Assembly: GCF_016653315.1 (NCBI RefSeq)
Contig: NZ_NHSH01000054.1
Span: 1 to 64,000 of the forward strand
DNA length: 64,000 nt
Origin: Halochromatium roseum
GTDB taxonomy: Bacteria > Pseudomonadota > Gammaproteobacteria > Chromatiales > Chromatiaceae
Reading direction: 5' to 3'
The notes under the pieces were generated by a model, which searched no databases, had not been told where the DNA came from, and saw only the letters and a program-made list of their open reading frames with translations. This document shows positions 38,469 through 46,770 of this stretch, in pieces (the stretch's first letter is position 1; every line of letters begins with the position of its first letter). The position numbers were made by a program, and so were the translations under genes.

Positions 38469-39306
38469 CCAAGCGTCGTGTGCCGACGAGGATCTGTCGC
38501 TGCCTGAGGTCCTTGAGCAATCCGGTGCCAAACTGGACGACGCGCGCTGGCTCTGGATGCCGCAGCTCAGCGGCGATCGTCTCCAAGCACTCGAGTCCTG
38601 ATCGCTGCGACTGTTGTTCTTTAATAAGCTGCAGCAAGCGCTGAGTGACCAGGTTGATCTTCAGGAACTCGACCTCGTCGTTTCGGTTGCGATAGACCAC
38701 CAGGTGGGTGGCTTCAGGGCCTGGCTCTTGTGGCTGGAAGTCAGGTCCGATCTGGTGCACTGGGAAACGGTAACTGAGATTCCAAGCAAGCGGCGAGAGC
38801 AGGGGGATGCCGGTGAGCAGATCGCCGTTCGGGTCGGCGAGATCGGTGGCCGCTTCATCATCGCTGAACAGCAGCGCGGCCTCGACCCATTCGTAGTGCG
38901 CAAGCTCGAGCATGAAGGGCAGGTCATCGGGCTGCGCCTCTCGCTCTTCGCTGAGGAAGGCGATGAGTTCTTGGCCGAGCTGCGGGAAGAGCGGCGTGGT
39001 CGCTCGGTGCTTGATCATGAACTGGCGGATCAGCGCATCCCAGCGTGCCTGACCCAGGCATTGATACAATACCGGAAAGCCCTGGCTTAACAGCGACGAG
39101 AGGTTGTTGAAGAACAGATCGCGATAGATTGCCATCCGCCTCGGTTCGACCTCGGCGGGTAGCGCTCTCTCTGCCGGGTTACGGATGTGGGCAGTGAAAG
39201 CGCGCTGGACCTCTGCGAAATGCTTGGCCCCGGGCTTCGGAGTCATGCCTGCCGGAGTCATGCCTGCCGGAGTCATCCCTGACTGCAGGTTATGGTCATG
39301 AGGCAT
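38461..39306 (-). CDS. hvfC: DUF2063 partner protein of the MNIO enzyme (HvfC/BufC type)
   Basis: A 281-residue protein with an N-terminal DUF2063 domain ([17 protein letters not shown], then [19 protein letters not shown] and FPVLYQCLG) and a C-terminal domain with [15 protein letters not shown]. Proteins of this pair act as recognition partners that deliver the precursor peptide to the DUF692 enzyme. The start overlaps the hvfB stop by 11 bases, so it is coupled. The N-terminus reads [16 protein letters not shown], encoded by a 15-bp tandem repeat that offers three more in-frame ATG codons; the true start could be any of these. It is the last gene of the three-gene operon. Confidence 0.88.
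   Translation of the reverse strand: MPHDHNLQSGMTPAGMTPAGMTPKPGAKHFAEVQRAFTAHIRNPAERALPAEVEPRRMAIYRDLFFNNLSSLLSQGFPVLYQCLGQARWDALIRQFMIKHRATTPLFPQLGQELIAFLSEEREAQPDDLPFMLELAHYEWVEAALLFSDDEAATDLADPNGDLLTGIPLLSPLAWNLSYRFPVHQIGPDFQPQEPGPEATHLVVYRNRNDEVEFLKINLVTQRLLQLIKEQQSQRSGLECLETIAAELRHPEPARVVQFGTGLLKDLRQRQILVGTRRLAG
39238..39282. repeat. 15-bp tandem repeat in the hvfC 5' end, three copies
   Basis: Three copies of a 15-bp unit, the third imperfect at its end, each encode [10 protein letters not shown] on the minus strand. Because 15 is a multiple of three, copy-number change would alter length without frameshift, and each copy supplies an in-frame ATG. Confidence 0.85.
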
Positions 39307-40180
39307 AGGCCAGCTGCTCCTGCCTCAGTTGGGCGGTTGCAAGCCTATGAGACGCTTGAAGAGAGGCTTGAATGCTGCTGATTCGCTGAACCTCGTTGGT
39401 GAGTTGATCGAGCGGCGGAATGTTGAAGTCGCGTTCGAGTAGTGTTGGAAACACGCCGAAGCGCTGATAGGCATGCTCAAGCAAGTCCCAGACCGGCTCG
39501 ATCACATCCGCCCCATGGGTGTCGACACGGAGGTCTGGCGCCTCTTCAAAGTGCCCGGCGATGTGTCCGTAGACGATACGATCACCTGGGAGGCCATTGA
39601 GAAACGTATTCGCATCGTAGCGGTGGTTGATGCTATTGACCTGGATGTTGTTGACGTCGAGGAGCAGATTGCAGTCGGCCTCGTGCAAGACCGCGTTGAT
39701 GAACGCCAGCTCGCTCATTTCTTGGCCGGGTGCGGCGTAGTAGGACACATTCTCGAGTGCAATTCGCCGTTCTAAGATGTCCTGAACCTGGCGGATGCGC
39801 TCGACCACATGGTCAACGGCCTCGCTGGTAAACGGAATCGGCATCAAGTCGTAGAGATGGCCTTCGTCCGAGCAAAAACTCAGATGCTCGGTGTAGGCGC
39901 GAATCTGATGCCGATCGAGAAATCCCTTGATGCGGCGAACCAGGTCGAGATCCAGCGGGGCCGGCGAGCCGATCGAGAGGGAGAGCCCGTGGCAAACGAA
40001 CGGGTAGCGCTCAGTCAGGCTGCGCAGGACCTTGCCCCAGCGGCCGCCGACACCGATCCAATTCTCCGGCGCGATCTCCCAGAAATCGACCTCGGCGGGG
40101 CGCTGTTCGGCTGCGACCGCCGCAAAGGCGCGTCGCAGGCCGAGGCCCGCGCCATGAACAGGGAAAGCATGTGCGCTCAT
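39296..40180 (-). CDS. hvfB: MNIO (DUF692) multinuclear iron-dependent oxidase, HvfB/BufB type
   Basis: A 294-residue TIM-barrel protein of the DUF692 family, whose members use two or three non-haem irons and oxygen to modify cysteines in ribosomal peptides. Candidate metal ligands are all present: His64 in CHGLSLSIG, Glu98-His99 in YTEHLSFC, Glu143 in ALENVSYYA, Asp175 and His186 in [15 protein letters not shown], His206 and His210 in YGHIAGH, Asp220 and His222 in VDTHGAD, and Glu249 in LLERDFNIP. It lies 29 bases downstream of the precursor gene and overlaps hvfC. By family precedent it converts cysteines of the EGKCG motifs to copper-binding heterocycles. The start ATG 40180 has GAGG upstream. 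Confidence 0.92.
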   Translation of the reverse strand: MSAHAFPVHGAGLGLRRAFAAVAAEQRPAEVDFWEIAPENWIGVGGRWGKVLRSLTERYPFVCHGLSLSIGSPAPLDLDLVRRIKGFLDRHQIRAYTEHLSFCSDEGHLYDLMPIPFTSEAVDHVVERIRQVQDILERRIALENVSYYAAPGQEMSELAFINAVLHEADCNLLLDVNNIQVNSINHRYDANTFLNGLPGDRIVYGHIAGHFEEAPDLRVDTHGADVIEPVWDLLEHAYQRFGVFPTLLERDFNIPPLDQLTNEVQRISSIQASLQASHRLATAQLRQEQLAYAS

Positions 40181-40209
40181 GGCGAGACCCTCAGATCGAT
40201 CGAGCGGGA

Positions 40210-40482
40210 TCAGCTGGCGCCGCCGCACTTACCTTCGCCGCACTTACCCTCGCCACCCTCTTTGTTGCCACATTTGCCTTCGCCGCACTTGCCTTCGCCG
40301 TCACTCTTGCCGCCACACTTGCCTTCGCCACAGCTGCCTTCAGCGAGCATCAGATAGCCGCCGTCGAGCTGCTCGGCAGCAAAAGGATTCTCTGCGGCAT
40401 GGGCCAGATTAGCCATCGACAGGCTGCCGACGAGGGCAGCGCCGATCACCGCAGCAGCTGGGGTTGTGGTGTTCTTGGACAT
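40210..40482 (-). CDS. hvfA: Copper-binding RiPP precursor with EGKCG repeats (HvfA/bufferin type)
   Basis: A 90-residue precursor with a signal peptide of about 29 residues (ending ANLAHA), so the product is periplasmic or secreted. [12 protein letters not shown] is a conserved linker of HvfA proteins. The C-terminal core has one EGSCG and five EGKCG motifs. Its six cysteines are at 51, 56, 66, 71, 81 and 86, three pairs in a 15-residue period. No cysteine lies elsewhere in the mature part. Related peptides are modified at these cysteines by the DUF692-DUF2063 pair and then chelate copper, for copper defence or acquisition. The start ATG 40482 has GGAG eight bases upstream. The number of cysteines actually modified here is unknown. 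Confidence 0.92.
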   Translation of the reverse strand: MSKNTTTPAAAVIGAALVGSLSMANLAHAAENPFAAEQLDGGYLMLAEGSCGEGKCGGKSDGEGKCGEGKCGNKEGGEGKCGEGKCGGAS

Positions 40483-40498
40483 GGGTTCCACTCCGAAA

Positions 40499-40527
40499 AT
40501 GATAGAGTTATCGTTTCTCTTGGTGCC
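40499..40527 (-). promoter_or_regulatory. Weak candidate promoter of the hvfABC operon
   Basis: On the minus strand TATCAT (40499-40504) lies 17 bases from GGCACC (40522-40527), just 5' of the hvfA ribosome site. The -35 is unlike the housekeeping consensus; an ECF sigma factor is possible but I cannot name one. Confidence 0.2.
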
Positions 40528-40730
40528 TGCCGACGCCGAAACTGGGTCTCGGATGCGCCGACAACGACTCATTCATAGCACAGTGTTTTGCTGGGGTAAA
40601 ACCGGGCGGCTCGTCCAGCTACTGTCTGCTATCGCTGGTAGAGACCCAGTAAACTGGTCAAATGTTTCATCGCAGAGGCTCTGAGTTTCGATCTCGATCG
40701 ATCTCGATCTTGGCAAGCTCAATCTCAAGC

Positions 40731-41180
40731 TCAAGCGCGCGTGCGGTTCCCGGCTCCGCGTCGCTTGATGCACTTTAGGTAAGATTTGGGTTGGAAATCG
40801 CGCCCATCGTGCTGAATCTTCCAGATCGCTTCGGCCAGACATTCAAGCATGCGATGTTCGGCCTCGTGCACATCGCCGAGGCAGTGCCTGATCATGCCTT
40901 GGTAGAGGCGTTGAATACCGGCCGGGCGGTCGGTGCTGACCTGCTCCTGCAGCGCGATGTGCAGGGCCATGTGTAAAAACGGGTTGCTTTCGCCACCTTC
41001 GGGCCGCCATTCGCGGCCGATGACCGCTTCGCCCTGCTCGAGCAAGGCGTGATATTCAGGGTGCTGGCTGGCAACTTCGACGATCTGCCGCTCGACGGGT
41101 TCGAGTGGCTCGCCGGCCTGCGCTTTGCGCCAGGCGGTAAGATAGGCCTGGCGGAGCTGGTCGCGATCTTGGCTGAACAT
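40731..41180 (-). CDS. DUF1841 family protein
   Basis: A 149-residue soluble protein matching DUF1841: FSQDRDQLRQAYLTAWRKA, QIVEVASQHPEYHALLE, NPFLHMALHIALQEQV and HRMLECLAEAIWKIQHDG. The clustered histidines and glutamates in two helices hint at a metal-binding or helical bundle protein, but no function is established. The tail is basic and shorter repeats lie just beyond the stop. It is on the same strand as nth and about 100 bases from it, a pairing I associate with gammaproteobacteria. It is upstream of hvfA but separated by about 250 bases. Confidence 0.88.
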   Translation of the reverse strand: MFSQDRDQLRQAYLTAWRKAQAGEPLEPVERQIVEVASQHPEYHALLEQGEAVIGREWRPEGGESNPFLHMALHIALQEQVSTDRPAGIQRLYQGMIRHCLGDVHEAEHRMLECLAEAIWKIQHDGRDFQPKSYLKCIKRRGAGNRTRA

Positions 41181-41278
41181 GGGCGTTTGCTTGGACTGTC
41201 AGGAAGGCTTGTAGGGACCAATCAAGGCGATCGGTCAACCCTGATCCAGGGCGTGACGGCGAGTGTGAACCTATCGAT

Positions 41279-41983
41279 CTATCGATCGATCGCTTTTTTG
41301 TTCAGCTCAGGGACTGACTGCGGCATCTGCTCAGGTATCGTTTTCGGGTCAGCCGGTGTCTTCTGTCGGTACTCACAGAGATCGGAGATCGGGCAGTGCG
41401 GGCAGTTCGGCTTGCGTGCCTTGCAGAGATACCGACCGTGGAGGATGAGCCAGTGATGGGCATCCTGCAGGAACGGCGCTGGCACCAAGCGGAGCAGACC
41501 TTGCTCGACCGCCAATGGCGTTTTCCCGGGTGCGAGTCCAGTGCGATTCGCGACTCGGAAGATATGTGTGTCGACGGCGATGGTCGGTTCACCAAAGGCC
41601 GTATTCAAGACCACGTTGGCGGTCTTTCGGCCAACACCCGGCAAGGCTTCGAGCGCGGCGCGCTCGCGAGGGACCTCGCCACCATGCTCGTCGACCAGCT
41701 TGCGGCAGGTCGCGATGATGTTCTTGGCCTTGGCATTGAACAGCCCGATGGTGCGGATCTGTGTCTTAAGCCCATCCTCGCCCAATGCCAGGATCGCAGC
41801 CGGCGTGTTGGCTACCGCAAATAGGCGCTCGGTGGCCTTGTTGACGCCCTTGTCAGTCGCCTGTGCCGAGAGGATGACGGCGATCAGCAGCTCAAAGGCT
41901 GAGCTGTAACGGAGTTCGGTTGTTGGGGTGGGATTGGCCTGGCGCAGCCGTTCGAAGATTGCCGTGCGTTTGGTCTTGTTCAA
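41279..41983 (-). CDS. nth: Endonuclease III
   Basis: A DNA glycosylase/AP lyase that removes oxidised pyrimidines. The 234-residue protein contains the helix-hairpin-helix LEALPGVGRKTANVVL with the catalytic lysine, and VDTHIFRVANR with the catalytic aspartate. The 4Fe-4S site CKARKPNCPHCPISDLC has the C-x6-C-x2-C-x5-C spacing. About 20 residues follow the cluster, a little longer than E. coli Nth. An 11-bp tandem repeat begins 15 bases upstream of its start. Confidence 0.95.
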   Translation of the reverse strand: MNKTKRTAIFERLRQANPTPTTELRYSSAFELLIAVILSAQATDKGVNKATERLFAVANTPAAILALGEDGLKTQIRTIGLFNAKAKNIIATCRKLVDEHGGEVPRERAALEALPGVGRKTANVVLNTAFGEPTIAVDTHIFRVANRTGLAPGKTPLAVEQGLLRLVPAPFLQDAHHWLILHGRYLCKARKPNCPHCPISDLCEYRQKTPADPKTIPEQMPQSVPELNKKAIDR

Positions 41984-41997
41984 AGATGGTCTCTATC

Positions 41998-42041
41998 TGA
42001 ACTCGAGCTGAACTCGAGCTGAACTCGAGCTGAATTCGAGG
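41998..42041. repeat. 11-bp tandem repeat, four copies, upstream of nth
   Basis: Three exact copies of TGAACTCGAGC and a fourth with two changes occupy 41998-42041, between the V-type ATPase subunit D stop and the nth start. It would be in the 5' leader of nth. Confidence 0.9.
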
Positions 42042-42063
42042 CGAGCAAGCTTCAGGTCGATGC

Positions 42064-42687
42064 CTAGACGATTGCTCGCTCGCGCAGCACCTTGACCTGG
42101 AACAGGGTGTTGCGCTCTTCTTCCTCCAGCGCCGATTGAATGAAATGGATGCTGCGCTGGTACAGCGGGATGATGTTGTACTTGAGCGCATTGACCCGTT
42201 TTTGCGCCTTGCGCTGCTCTTCCATCAGCCGATAAAGCGCAATCTCGACCTCGCCGAGCCGCGCCAAGAGCACGGCGGCTTCAGCCAGGTGCTCGCGGGT
42301 GTTGTCGAAACTGGCGTCGGTGCCGAGCAGCCCCGTCGGTTTGATTGGCAAGCGCTCGGCGGATACCGATGGGTACTCAACACCCAGCGAGCGCCGTGGC
42401 AGGATGTCGATCTGCAGTCCTGGTGCGGCACCCAGCGCCGCCTGATTCAGTCCGCGACTGCCCATGCGCAGATGCGTTATGCCAAGGCAGCGATAGGCCT
42501 CGGCGAGTCCGCGTTCGGCATCCTCTCGCAGTCGCCGATATTCGCCGATGCGCTCGTACACCAAACGCGTCAGCAGTTCCCGCTTGCGCTCAAGTAGGTC
42601 GTGCCCCTCCTCAAGGAATTTGGCCTGCTTCTTCAATGATAGCAGGGTGTTTTTGGTCGGCGGGACCTTGAGTACTTGCTGGGCCAT
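42064..42687 (-). CDS. V/A-type ATP synthase subunit D, orphan
   Basis: A 207-residue helical protein of the V/A-type ATPase subunit D family, the central rotor shaft. The family pattern is clear: VPPTKNTLLSLKKQAKFLEE at the start, HDLLERKRELL, and a C-terminal coiled coil with RVNALKYNIIPLYQRSIHFI. No other V-ATPase subunit is adjacent: an FGGY kinase lies upstream and nth downstream. Subunit D works only inside a V1/A1 motor. Either the rest of the operon is elsewhere in the genome or this is a leftover or repurposed copy. The frame is intact with no sign of decay. Confidence 0.85.
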   Translation of the reverse strand: MAQQVLKVPPTKNTLLSLKKQAKFLEEGHDLLERKRELLTRLVYERIGEYRRLREDAERGLAEAYRCLGITHLRMGSRGLNQAALGAAPGLQIDILPRRSLGVEYPSVSAERLPIKPTGLLGTDASFDNTREHLAEAAVLLARLGEVEIALYRLMEEQRKAQKRVNALKYNIIPLYQRSIHFIQSALEEEERNTLFQVKVLRERAIV

Positions 42688-42802
42688 GGCGTTGATAACT
42701 CCGCGGGACGGGTCAGGACCGATGTCGGGCCCTAGAGATTACCGGCAAAACGGTGCATTGTGCCAAAGAGGCGGTGGGTGGATGCTGGTGTTGGTCAAGC
42801 GG

Positions 42803-44200
42803 TCAGCGCGTCAGGCGTCCTCGCAGTTGGTCGTTATCGTCTGGTCTGGCGGCTGCGCCCCAGTCGCCGCGCGCGAGTAGTGCTGCCCCGTAAGCGGCCT
42901 CTTGCTGCCGCGCGCATTCCACGGGCAAACCGAGGATGCGACTGCGGATGGCGCTCCAGACCGGGTTTTGGGCGCCACCGCCGCTGCTTAGGATGCGCCT
43001 TGGTGTCGGTGCCCCGAGCGCACCTAGCCGCTGATAGCCGGTGCGCTCGATCTGGGCGATGCCTTCGAAGAGGCCGGCCAGGAATAGGCTGTCGTCGACG
43101 GGTCTTGGTGTGATTCTCGGCGCGAGGTCGGGGTTGGCGATCGGAAAGCGCTCGCCGCGATGCGGCAGTGGGTAGTAATCGAGTCCGGTCGACCAGGTCG
43201 GGTCGATGCGCTCGCTCAGCCGGCTGAGCTGGGTATCGTCGAAAAACCGCCTCAGCACGGCACCGCCACTGTTGGATGCGCCGCCGACGAGCCAGAGGTC
43301 GCCGACCCGATGGCTATACACCCCGCTGGCGGCGTCTGTGACCGCGCGCGTGGAGACCAGTTTGAGCACCAGCGTGGAGCCGAGACTGGTCACCGCATCA
43401 CCTGGTGCTCGGGCCCCGGCCGCCAGCGTCGCCGCGGTACTATCGGTGGTCCCGGCGGCGATACGCAGTGTCGGCGCTAGCCCCGTTGCCGTTGCGACCG
43501 CCACGCTCACCGGTCCAAGATTGACCCCAGGTGGATGGCAGCGCGGTAGCTCGACGGGTTTTAGGTCCAGCGCCAGAAGCCAGGGCGGGTAGGCGCGTCG
43601 GTGTGGGTCGAAGCCGAGTTTGAGTGCGTTGTTCCAATCGCTGTCGCCGAACTGGCCGCGCAGGCGTCCGCTGATCCAATCCGCCTGATGCAGCGCGAGC
43701 GCGGGCTGGTCCGGATCGAGCTGTCGTCGCAGAGACAGCAGCTTAGCGAGGGAGGCGCTGGGGCCTTGAGCAGGCGAATCGTTGGGCGCGCGCTCGGCGA
43801 CGATCTTTGCCTCGTCGACAGCACGTGCGTCGTTGTACATCAGCGCGGGGGTCAGTGGCTTGCCCTGGAGCGTGCACAGCAGGAGGGTCGCCGAGGTGGC
43901 GTCGACGCAAAGCCTTTGCGGACGATAGCGGCCGAGATCGCAGCACAGCTGGCTCAGCACCTCAATGACGGCCTGCCACCAGTGCTCCGGGTCCTGTTCG
44001 GTGGCACAGCTAATCCGGCCGCGGCTGTTCGTTTGGTTGCCGCCACCGTTCGCCTGGCTCGCCTGGTTCGCGTGGAGTGCAAGGAACTCCGCCTTGGCGA
44101 TGGCGATCGGCTCGCCAGCGCGGTCGATGGCCATCGCGCGGCAGCCGGAGGTGCCGAGATCAAGCCCGATCCAACAGGGACGGCCAGCAACGTCGGTCAA
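42803..44200 (-). CDS. FGGY-family carbohydrate kinase
   Basis: A 465-residue sugar kinase of the FGGY family. The N-terminal phosphate loop is [18 protein letters not shown]-type catalytic residues lie around [11 protein letters not shown] and [12 protein letters not shown], and the nucleotide loop is in [11 protein letters not shown] and [13 protein letters not shown]. It is shorter than xylulokinase and resembles the ribulose/xylulose kinase-like proteins of cyanobacteria and sulfur bacteria, so a pentulose substrate is plausible but unproven. Its start overlaps queF by four bases, implying coupled translation with queuosine synthesis, for which there is no obvious reason. Confidence 0.85.
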   Translation of the reverse strand: MTDVAGRPCWIGLDLGTSGCRAMAIDRAGEPIAIAKAEFLALHANQASQANGGGNQTNSRGRISCATEQDPEHWWQAVIEVLSQLCCDLGRYRPQRLCVDATSATLLLCTLQGKPLTPALMYNDARAVDEAKIVAERAPNDSPAQGPSASLAKLLSLRRQLDPDQPALALHQADWISGRLRGQFGDSDWNNALKLGFDPHRRAYPPWLLALDLKPVELPRCHPPGVNLGPVSVAVATATGLAPTLRIAAGTTDSTAATLAAGARAPGDAVTSLGSTLVLKLVSTRAVTDAASGVYSHRVGDLWLVGGASNSGGAVLRRFFDDTQLSRLSERIDPTWSTGLDYYPLPHRGERFPIANPDLAPRITPRPVDDSLFLAGLFEGIAQIERTGYQRLGALGAPTPRRILSSGGGAQNPVWSAIRSRILGLPVECARQQEAAYGAALLARGDWGAAARPDDNDQLRGRLTR

Positions 44201-44586
44201 GGCAGTGCGACGGCCGCGGGTGCCTGCCAGTGGGGTGCGCGGTGTTCGGCGACGACCGTCGTGTAGATGCCGCCGCGGACATTGAACTCGGCGGTCAGCC
44301 GCATGAAGCGCGGCTCGGTGGCCTGCACCAGGTCGGTCAGGATGCGGTTGGTGACGGCTTCATGGAATCCGCCCTCGTCACGATAGGACCAAACGTACAG
44401 CTTCAATGATTTCAGCTCGACGCAGGTCGTTTCTGGCACGTATTCCAGGGTTAGCTCGGCAAAATCTGGCTGTCCGGTTTTCGGGCACAGGCAGGTGAAC
44501 TCGGGAACACGGATGCGGATCGTGTAGTCGCGCTCGGGCTGTGGGTTGGGGAAGGTCTCCAGGGCTTGGCTGGGGCTGGTCGCCAT
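44197..44586 (-). CDS. queF: NADPH-dependent 7-cyano-7-deazaguanine reductase QueF
   Basis: Reduces preQ0 to preQ1 in queuosine biosynthesis. At 129 residues it is the short, unimodular type. [16 protein letters not shown] contains the nucleophilic cysteine. The NADPH motif reads [18 protein letters not shown], with leucine where many enzymes have serine (ESKSLK). FHEAVTN supplies a catalytic glutamate. No other que gene is nearby. It is the first gene of a coupled pair with the FGGY kinase. Confidence 0.93.
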   Translation of the reverse strand: MATSPSQALETFPNPQPERDYTIRIRVPEFTCLCPKTGQPDFAELTLEYVPETTCVELKSLKLYVWSYRDEGGFHEAVTNRILTDLVQATEPRFMRLTAEFNVRGGIYTTVVAEHRAPHWQAPAAVALP

Positions 44587-44699
44587 GATGATGCAGTCTC
44601 TTTGATTGTGGTTAGCCTAGGGTGGCTGAGTATAGGGCGAATTCTGGTTGTGATGAGTTCACGCGATTCATCTGCCAGGGTGGCGTGGCGCCATGAGTG

Positions 44700-45692
44700 T
44701 TAAGTAGACTTTGGAGCGGTTCCTGGGCCACCCGGTGTCCCTGAGCTGCCTGGTGTCCAGGCATAGAGGCTGCGCTTGGCGTAGACACGGAAGCCGGTGT
44801 CTTCGTAGATGCTGCATGCCGGCTGGTTGCGGACATCCACGGACAAGAGTACGAACTCAGCACTATTCTTGCCGGCGCGGCTCAGTGCCTCGGCAACCAG
44901 CAGTCGGCCCAACCCATGGCCGCGCCATGCCGGAACGATGCCCATGTAAATGAGTTCCCAGCAGGCCGTCTGCGGATGCGGCGCCAGCAGCAGCAGGCCT
45001 GCGTCCTCTCCCTTGAAGCGCAGAACACACCAATGCTCAGGTGTGAATTGTCCCTGTCGCTGAAAGCCCTCGATGGCCTGCAGGGGGGAGAGGACACCAT
45101 GCAGACCTGGGCAATCGAGAGAGCCGTCTTCGATGCGTGTCATGAGCGACAGCAGCCGCGCTGAGGGCAGCTGACCGATGGATTCGATCGAGGCCTCTGG
45201 TCTTGTGCGTGGCCTGGGGTCGCCCTGGCTGCTGTGTCGCCTTGTCTTGGCTTGCATGTAAAGTAGGTCGACCAAGAGCGGGAAGCCATTCTCTCGCAGT
45301 AACACGGCTGCCTCTTCATCCGCGCTGTCGACCACCGCTTGGACGATGTCGAGACCCTGGCTGTCAGCCCAGTGTTGGGCCCCACGCAACAGGATCGCAG
45401 CCCACTGGGAGCGGTCGGCAGGCAGCCAGAGCCGAGCGGTGTTGCCCGGCTGCGGCTGCACCCAGACCGCCGCAGCCGGGCCATCGCTTGTGGGGATGAT
45501 CAGTAGGCTGCTCCAGTCTGCCTCCGGCTGCTGCGCGACCGTGTCGATGGCCTCTGCGAGTTCCGCGAGGCTGCTCGGTTCATCCGCCGCGGCGAGAAGC
45601 CTGAGTGCATTGACCCGCCAGGGTGCGGGACATCGGATCAGTGTTGCGCCATCTCGGGCTTGGTCGCAGAGCGCGGGCCGCCTAATAGACAT
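44700..45692 (-). CDS. GNAT-family N-acetyltransferase, two-domain
   Basis: A 330-residue protein whose C-terminal half is a clear GNAT acyltransferase. MGIVPAWRGHGLGRLLVAEA holds the acetyl-CoA pyrophosphate loop (RGHGLG), and SVDVRNQPACSIYEDTGFR is the following strand and helix. The N-terminal half (about 20-160) has a similar alpha/beta pattern, but its acetyl-CoA loop is not recognisable, so it may be a degenerate GNAT copy. The substrate is unknown. A 51-bp tandem repeat array begins at its start codon side. Confidence 0.85.
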   Translation of the reverse strand: MSIRRPALCDQARDGATLIRCPAPWRVNALRLLAAADEPSSLAELAEAIDTVAQQPEADWSSLLIIPTSDGPAAAVWVQPQPGNTARLWLPADRSQWAAILLRGAQHWADSQGLDIVQAVVDSADEEAAVLLRENGFPLLVDLLYMQAKTRRHSSQGDPRPRTRPEASIESIGQLPSARLLSLMTRIEDGSLDCPGLHGVLSPLQAIEGFQRQGQFTPEHWCVLRFKGEDAGLLLLAPHPQTACWELIYMGIVPAWRGHGLGRLLVAEALSRAGKNSAEFVLLSVDVRNQPACSIYEDTGFRVYAKRSLYAWTPGSSGTPGGPGTAPKST

Positions 45693-46082
45693 AGGGCGTC
45701 GCCACTCGCAAGGGTGAAGCGTCTGTTTTAGGGTAAAGTGTAAAGTACGTTGCCATCCTGAACGATGAATCGCCTGTTTTGCGGTAAAATATGAAGTGTG
45801 TCGCTATCGCGAACGATAAAGCACTGGTTTTAACGTGAATCTCACGTGATTCATCTTCATCTGCCGGTGTGGCGCGGCGCCATTGAGAGTCAGGGGTAAC
45901 ACTGGGCATCGACACCATTGTTGTGTTGTCATTGTCTAGGCTGTTGCTGATTAGCCTGGCTCGCCCCTGGTCAGAATGGATGGTTAAGTACCCGTGCAAG
46001 CTCAAGTGCCGGTTTCGCAGTAACCTTGATGGAACAGTGGGCGTGTTTCTGCGACACTACCTCAGCCGTCGAGGAACAGCCG
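45693..46082. other. 390-base divergent intergenic region GNAT/ZipA-like
   Basis: Contains the three-copy 51-bp repeat array in its left half. The right half (45851-46082) has no repeat or strong hairpin that I could see and should carry the promoter of the ZipA-like gene. A 107-codon open frame on the minus strand (45682-46005) is judged spurious. Confidence 0.6.
45698..45850. repeat. 51-bp degenerate tandem repeat, three copies
   Basis: Units 45698-45748, 45749-45799 and 45800-45850 share GTCGCCA, GAACGATGAA and CTGTTTT blocks in the same phase and differ at roughly a third of positions. The unit is 17 codons long, and on the minus strand it reads as a repeated SFRMATYFTLYPKTDAS-like peptide. 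No independent evidence makes that frame a gene. The array is AT-richer than its surroundings. Confidence 0.75.
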
Positions 46083-46697
46083 ATGAATAACTCTAGCCTT
46101 GCCATTTTGCTGGCTGCCGCAGCCTTAATTCTAGGGTTGGGTGCACTGGCGATCTTCTACATTTCGGTCGTCAGACAAAGAGACGACAGCGATGCGACGG
46201 AGTTGGATGCGCCGCCTGAACGACCGGCGGATGCGGCTTTGACCGAATCCGATCCTCCAGCCCAGTCCCCTCCTGGGCGGCACAAAAAGAAGCTGGCAGA
46301 CAAGACTCAGCGCTATCTTTTCGTCGTATTCGATGAGCCGGGACCCGAGACGAATCGGGAGCTGGGTCAGCTGCTTAAGGAGACCAAGGCCTTCTACGAG
46401 GCGGCGCTCGGCATCTACCATATTCCCCCGGGACCTGAGGGCTATCCGCTGACCGTTGCAAACGCCTCATCCCCTGGAACCTTGCCGCCACTGCACCTTG
46501 ATGACGGTGAGCATGCACCGGTGCAGGGCGTCTCTATCTTGATTAAGTTTATCAATTCGCGCAGCCTATCGCGTAGTCCCGACACGATGATCGCCTTCAC
46601 GCGGCGGGTTGCAGAGATTGGTGGGCGCATCTTGGACGTCGAGCGCAATCCTGTGACGGAGGAGACCCTGGCGGGGCTCCACCCGGATGCCGATTGA
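46083..46697 (+). CDS. Second ZipA-like membrane protein
   Basis: A 204-residue protein with an N-terminal membrane helix (LAILLAAAALILGLGALAIF), an acidic Pro/Asp-rich linker, and a C-terminal domain that aligns by eye with the ZipA FtsZ-binding domain. YPLTVANASSPGTLPPL corresponds to the FSLANxxxPGTF strand, VQGVSILIKFINSRS to TPGVxIFMxVP, and TRRVAEIGGRILDVERNPV to AxxIADExGGxVLDDxR. It is shorter and more diverged than the ZipA at 6292-7212. It may bind FtsZ weakly, bind another peptide, or have changed role. The start is ATG 46083; the longer upstream frame lacks a good start. Confidence 0.65.
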   Translation: MNNSSLAILLAAAALILGLGALAIFYISVVRQRDDSDATELDAPPERPADAALTESDPPAQSPPGRHKKKLADKTQRYLFVVFDEPGPETNRELGQLLKETKAFYEAALGIYHIPPGPEGYPLTVANASSPGTLPPLHLDDGEHAPVQGVSILIKFINSRSLSRSPDTMIAFTRRVAEIGGRILDVERNPVTEETLAGLHPDAD

Positions 46698-46770
46698 TCT
46701 GCGAAAGACGCTGCCCGGGCGTCTGAGGACTCGACCCGGGCGTTGATGGATGCGGCGAGATCAGTCTGCC

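Noticed and set aside
40210-40482. Metallothionein for the GEGKCG repeat protein
   Set aside because: The signal peptide, the [12 protein letters not shown] linker and the adjacent DUF692 and DUF2063 genes identify a RiPP precursor instead.
45682-46005. A 107-codon minus-strand frame across the 51-bp repeats
   Set aside because: No signal, domain or clear start; the apparent peptide repeat is explained by the DNA repeat whose length is a multiple of three. Kept as a finding, not a gene.
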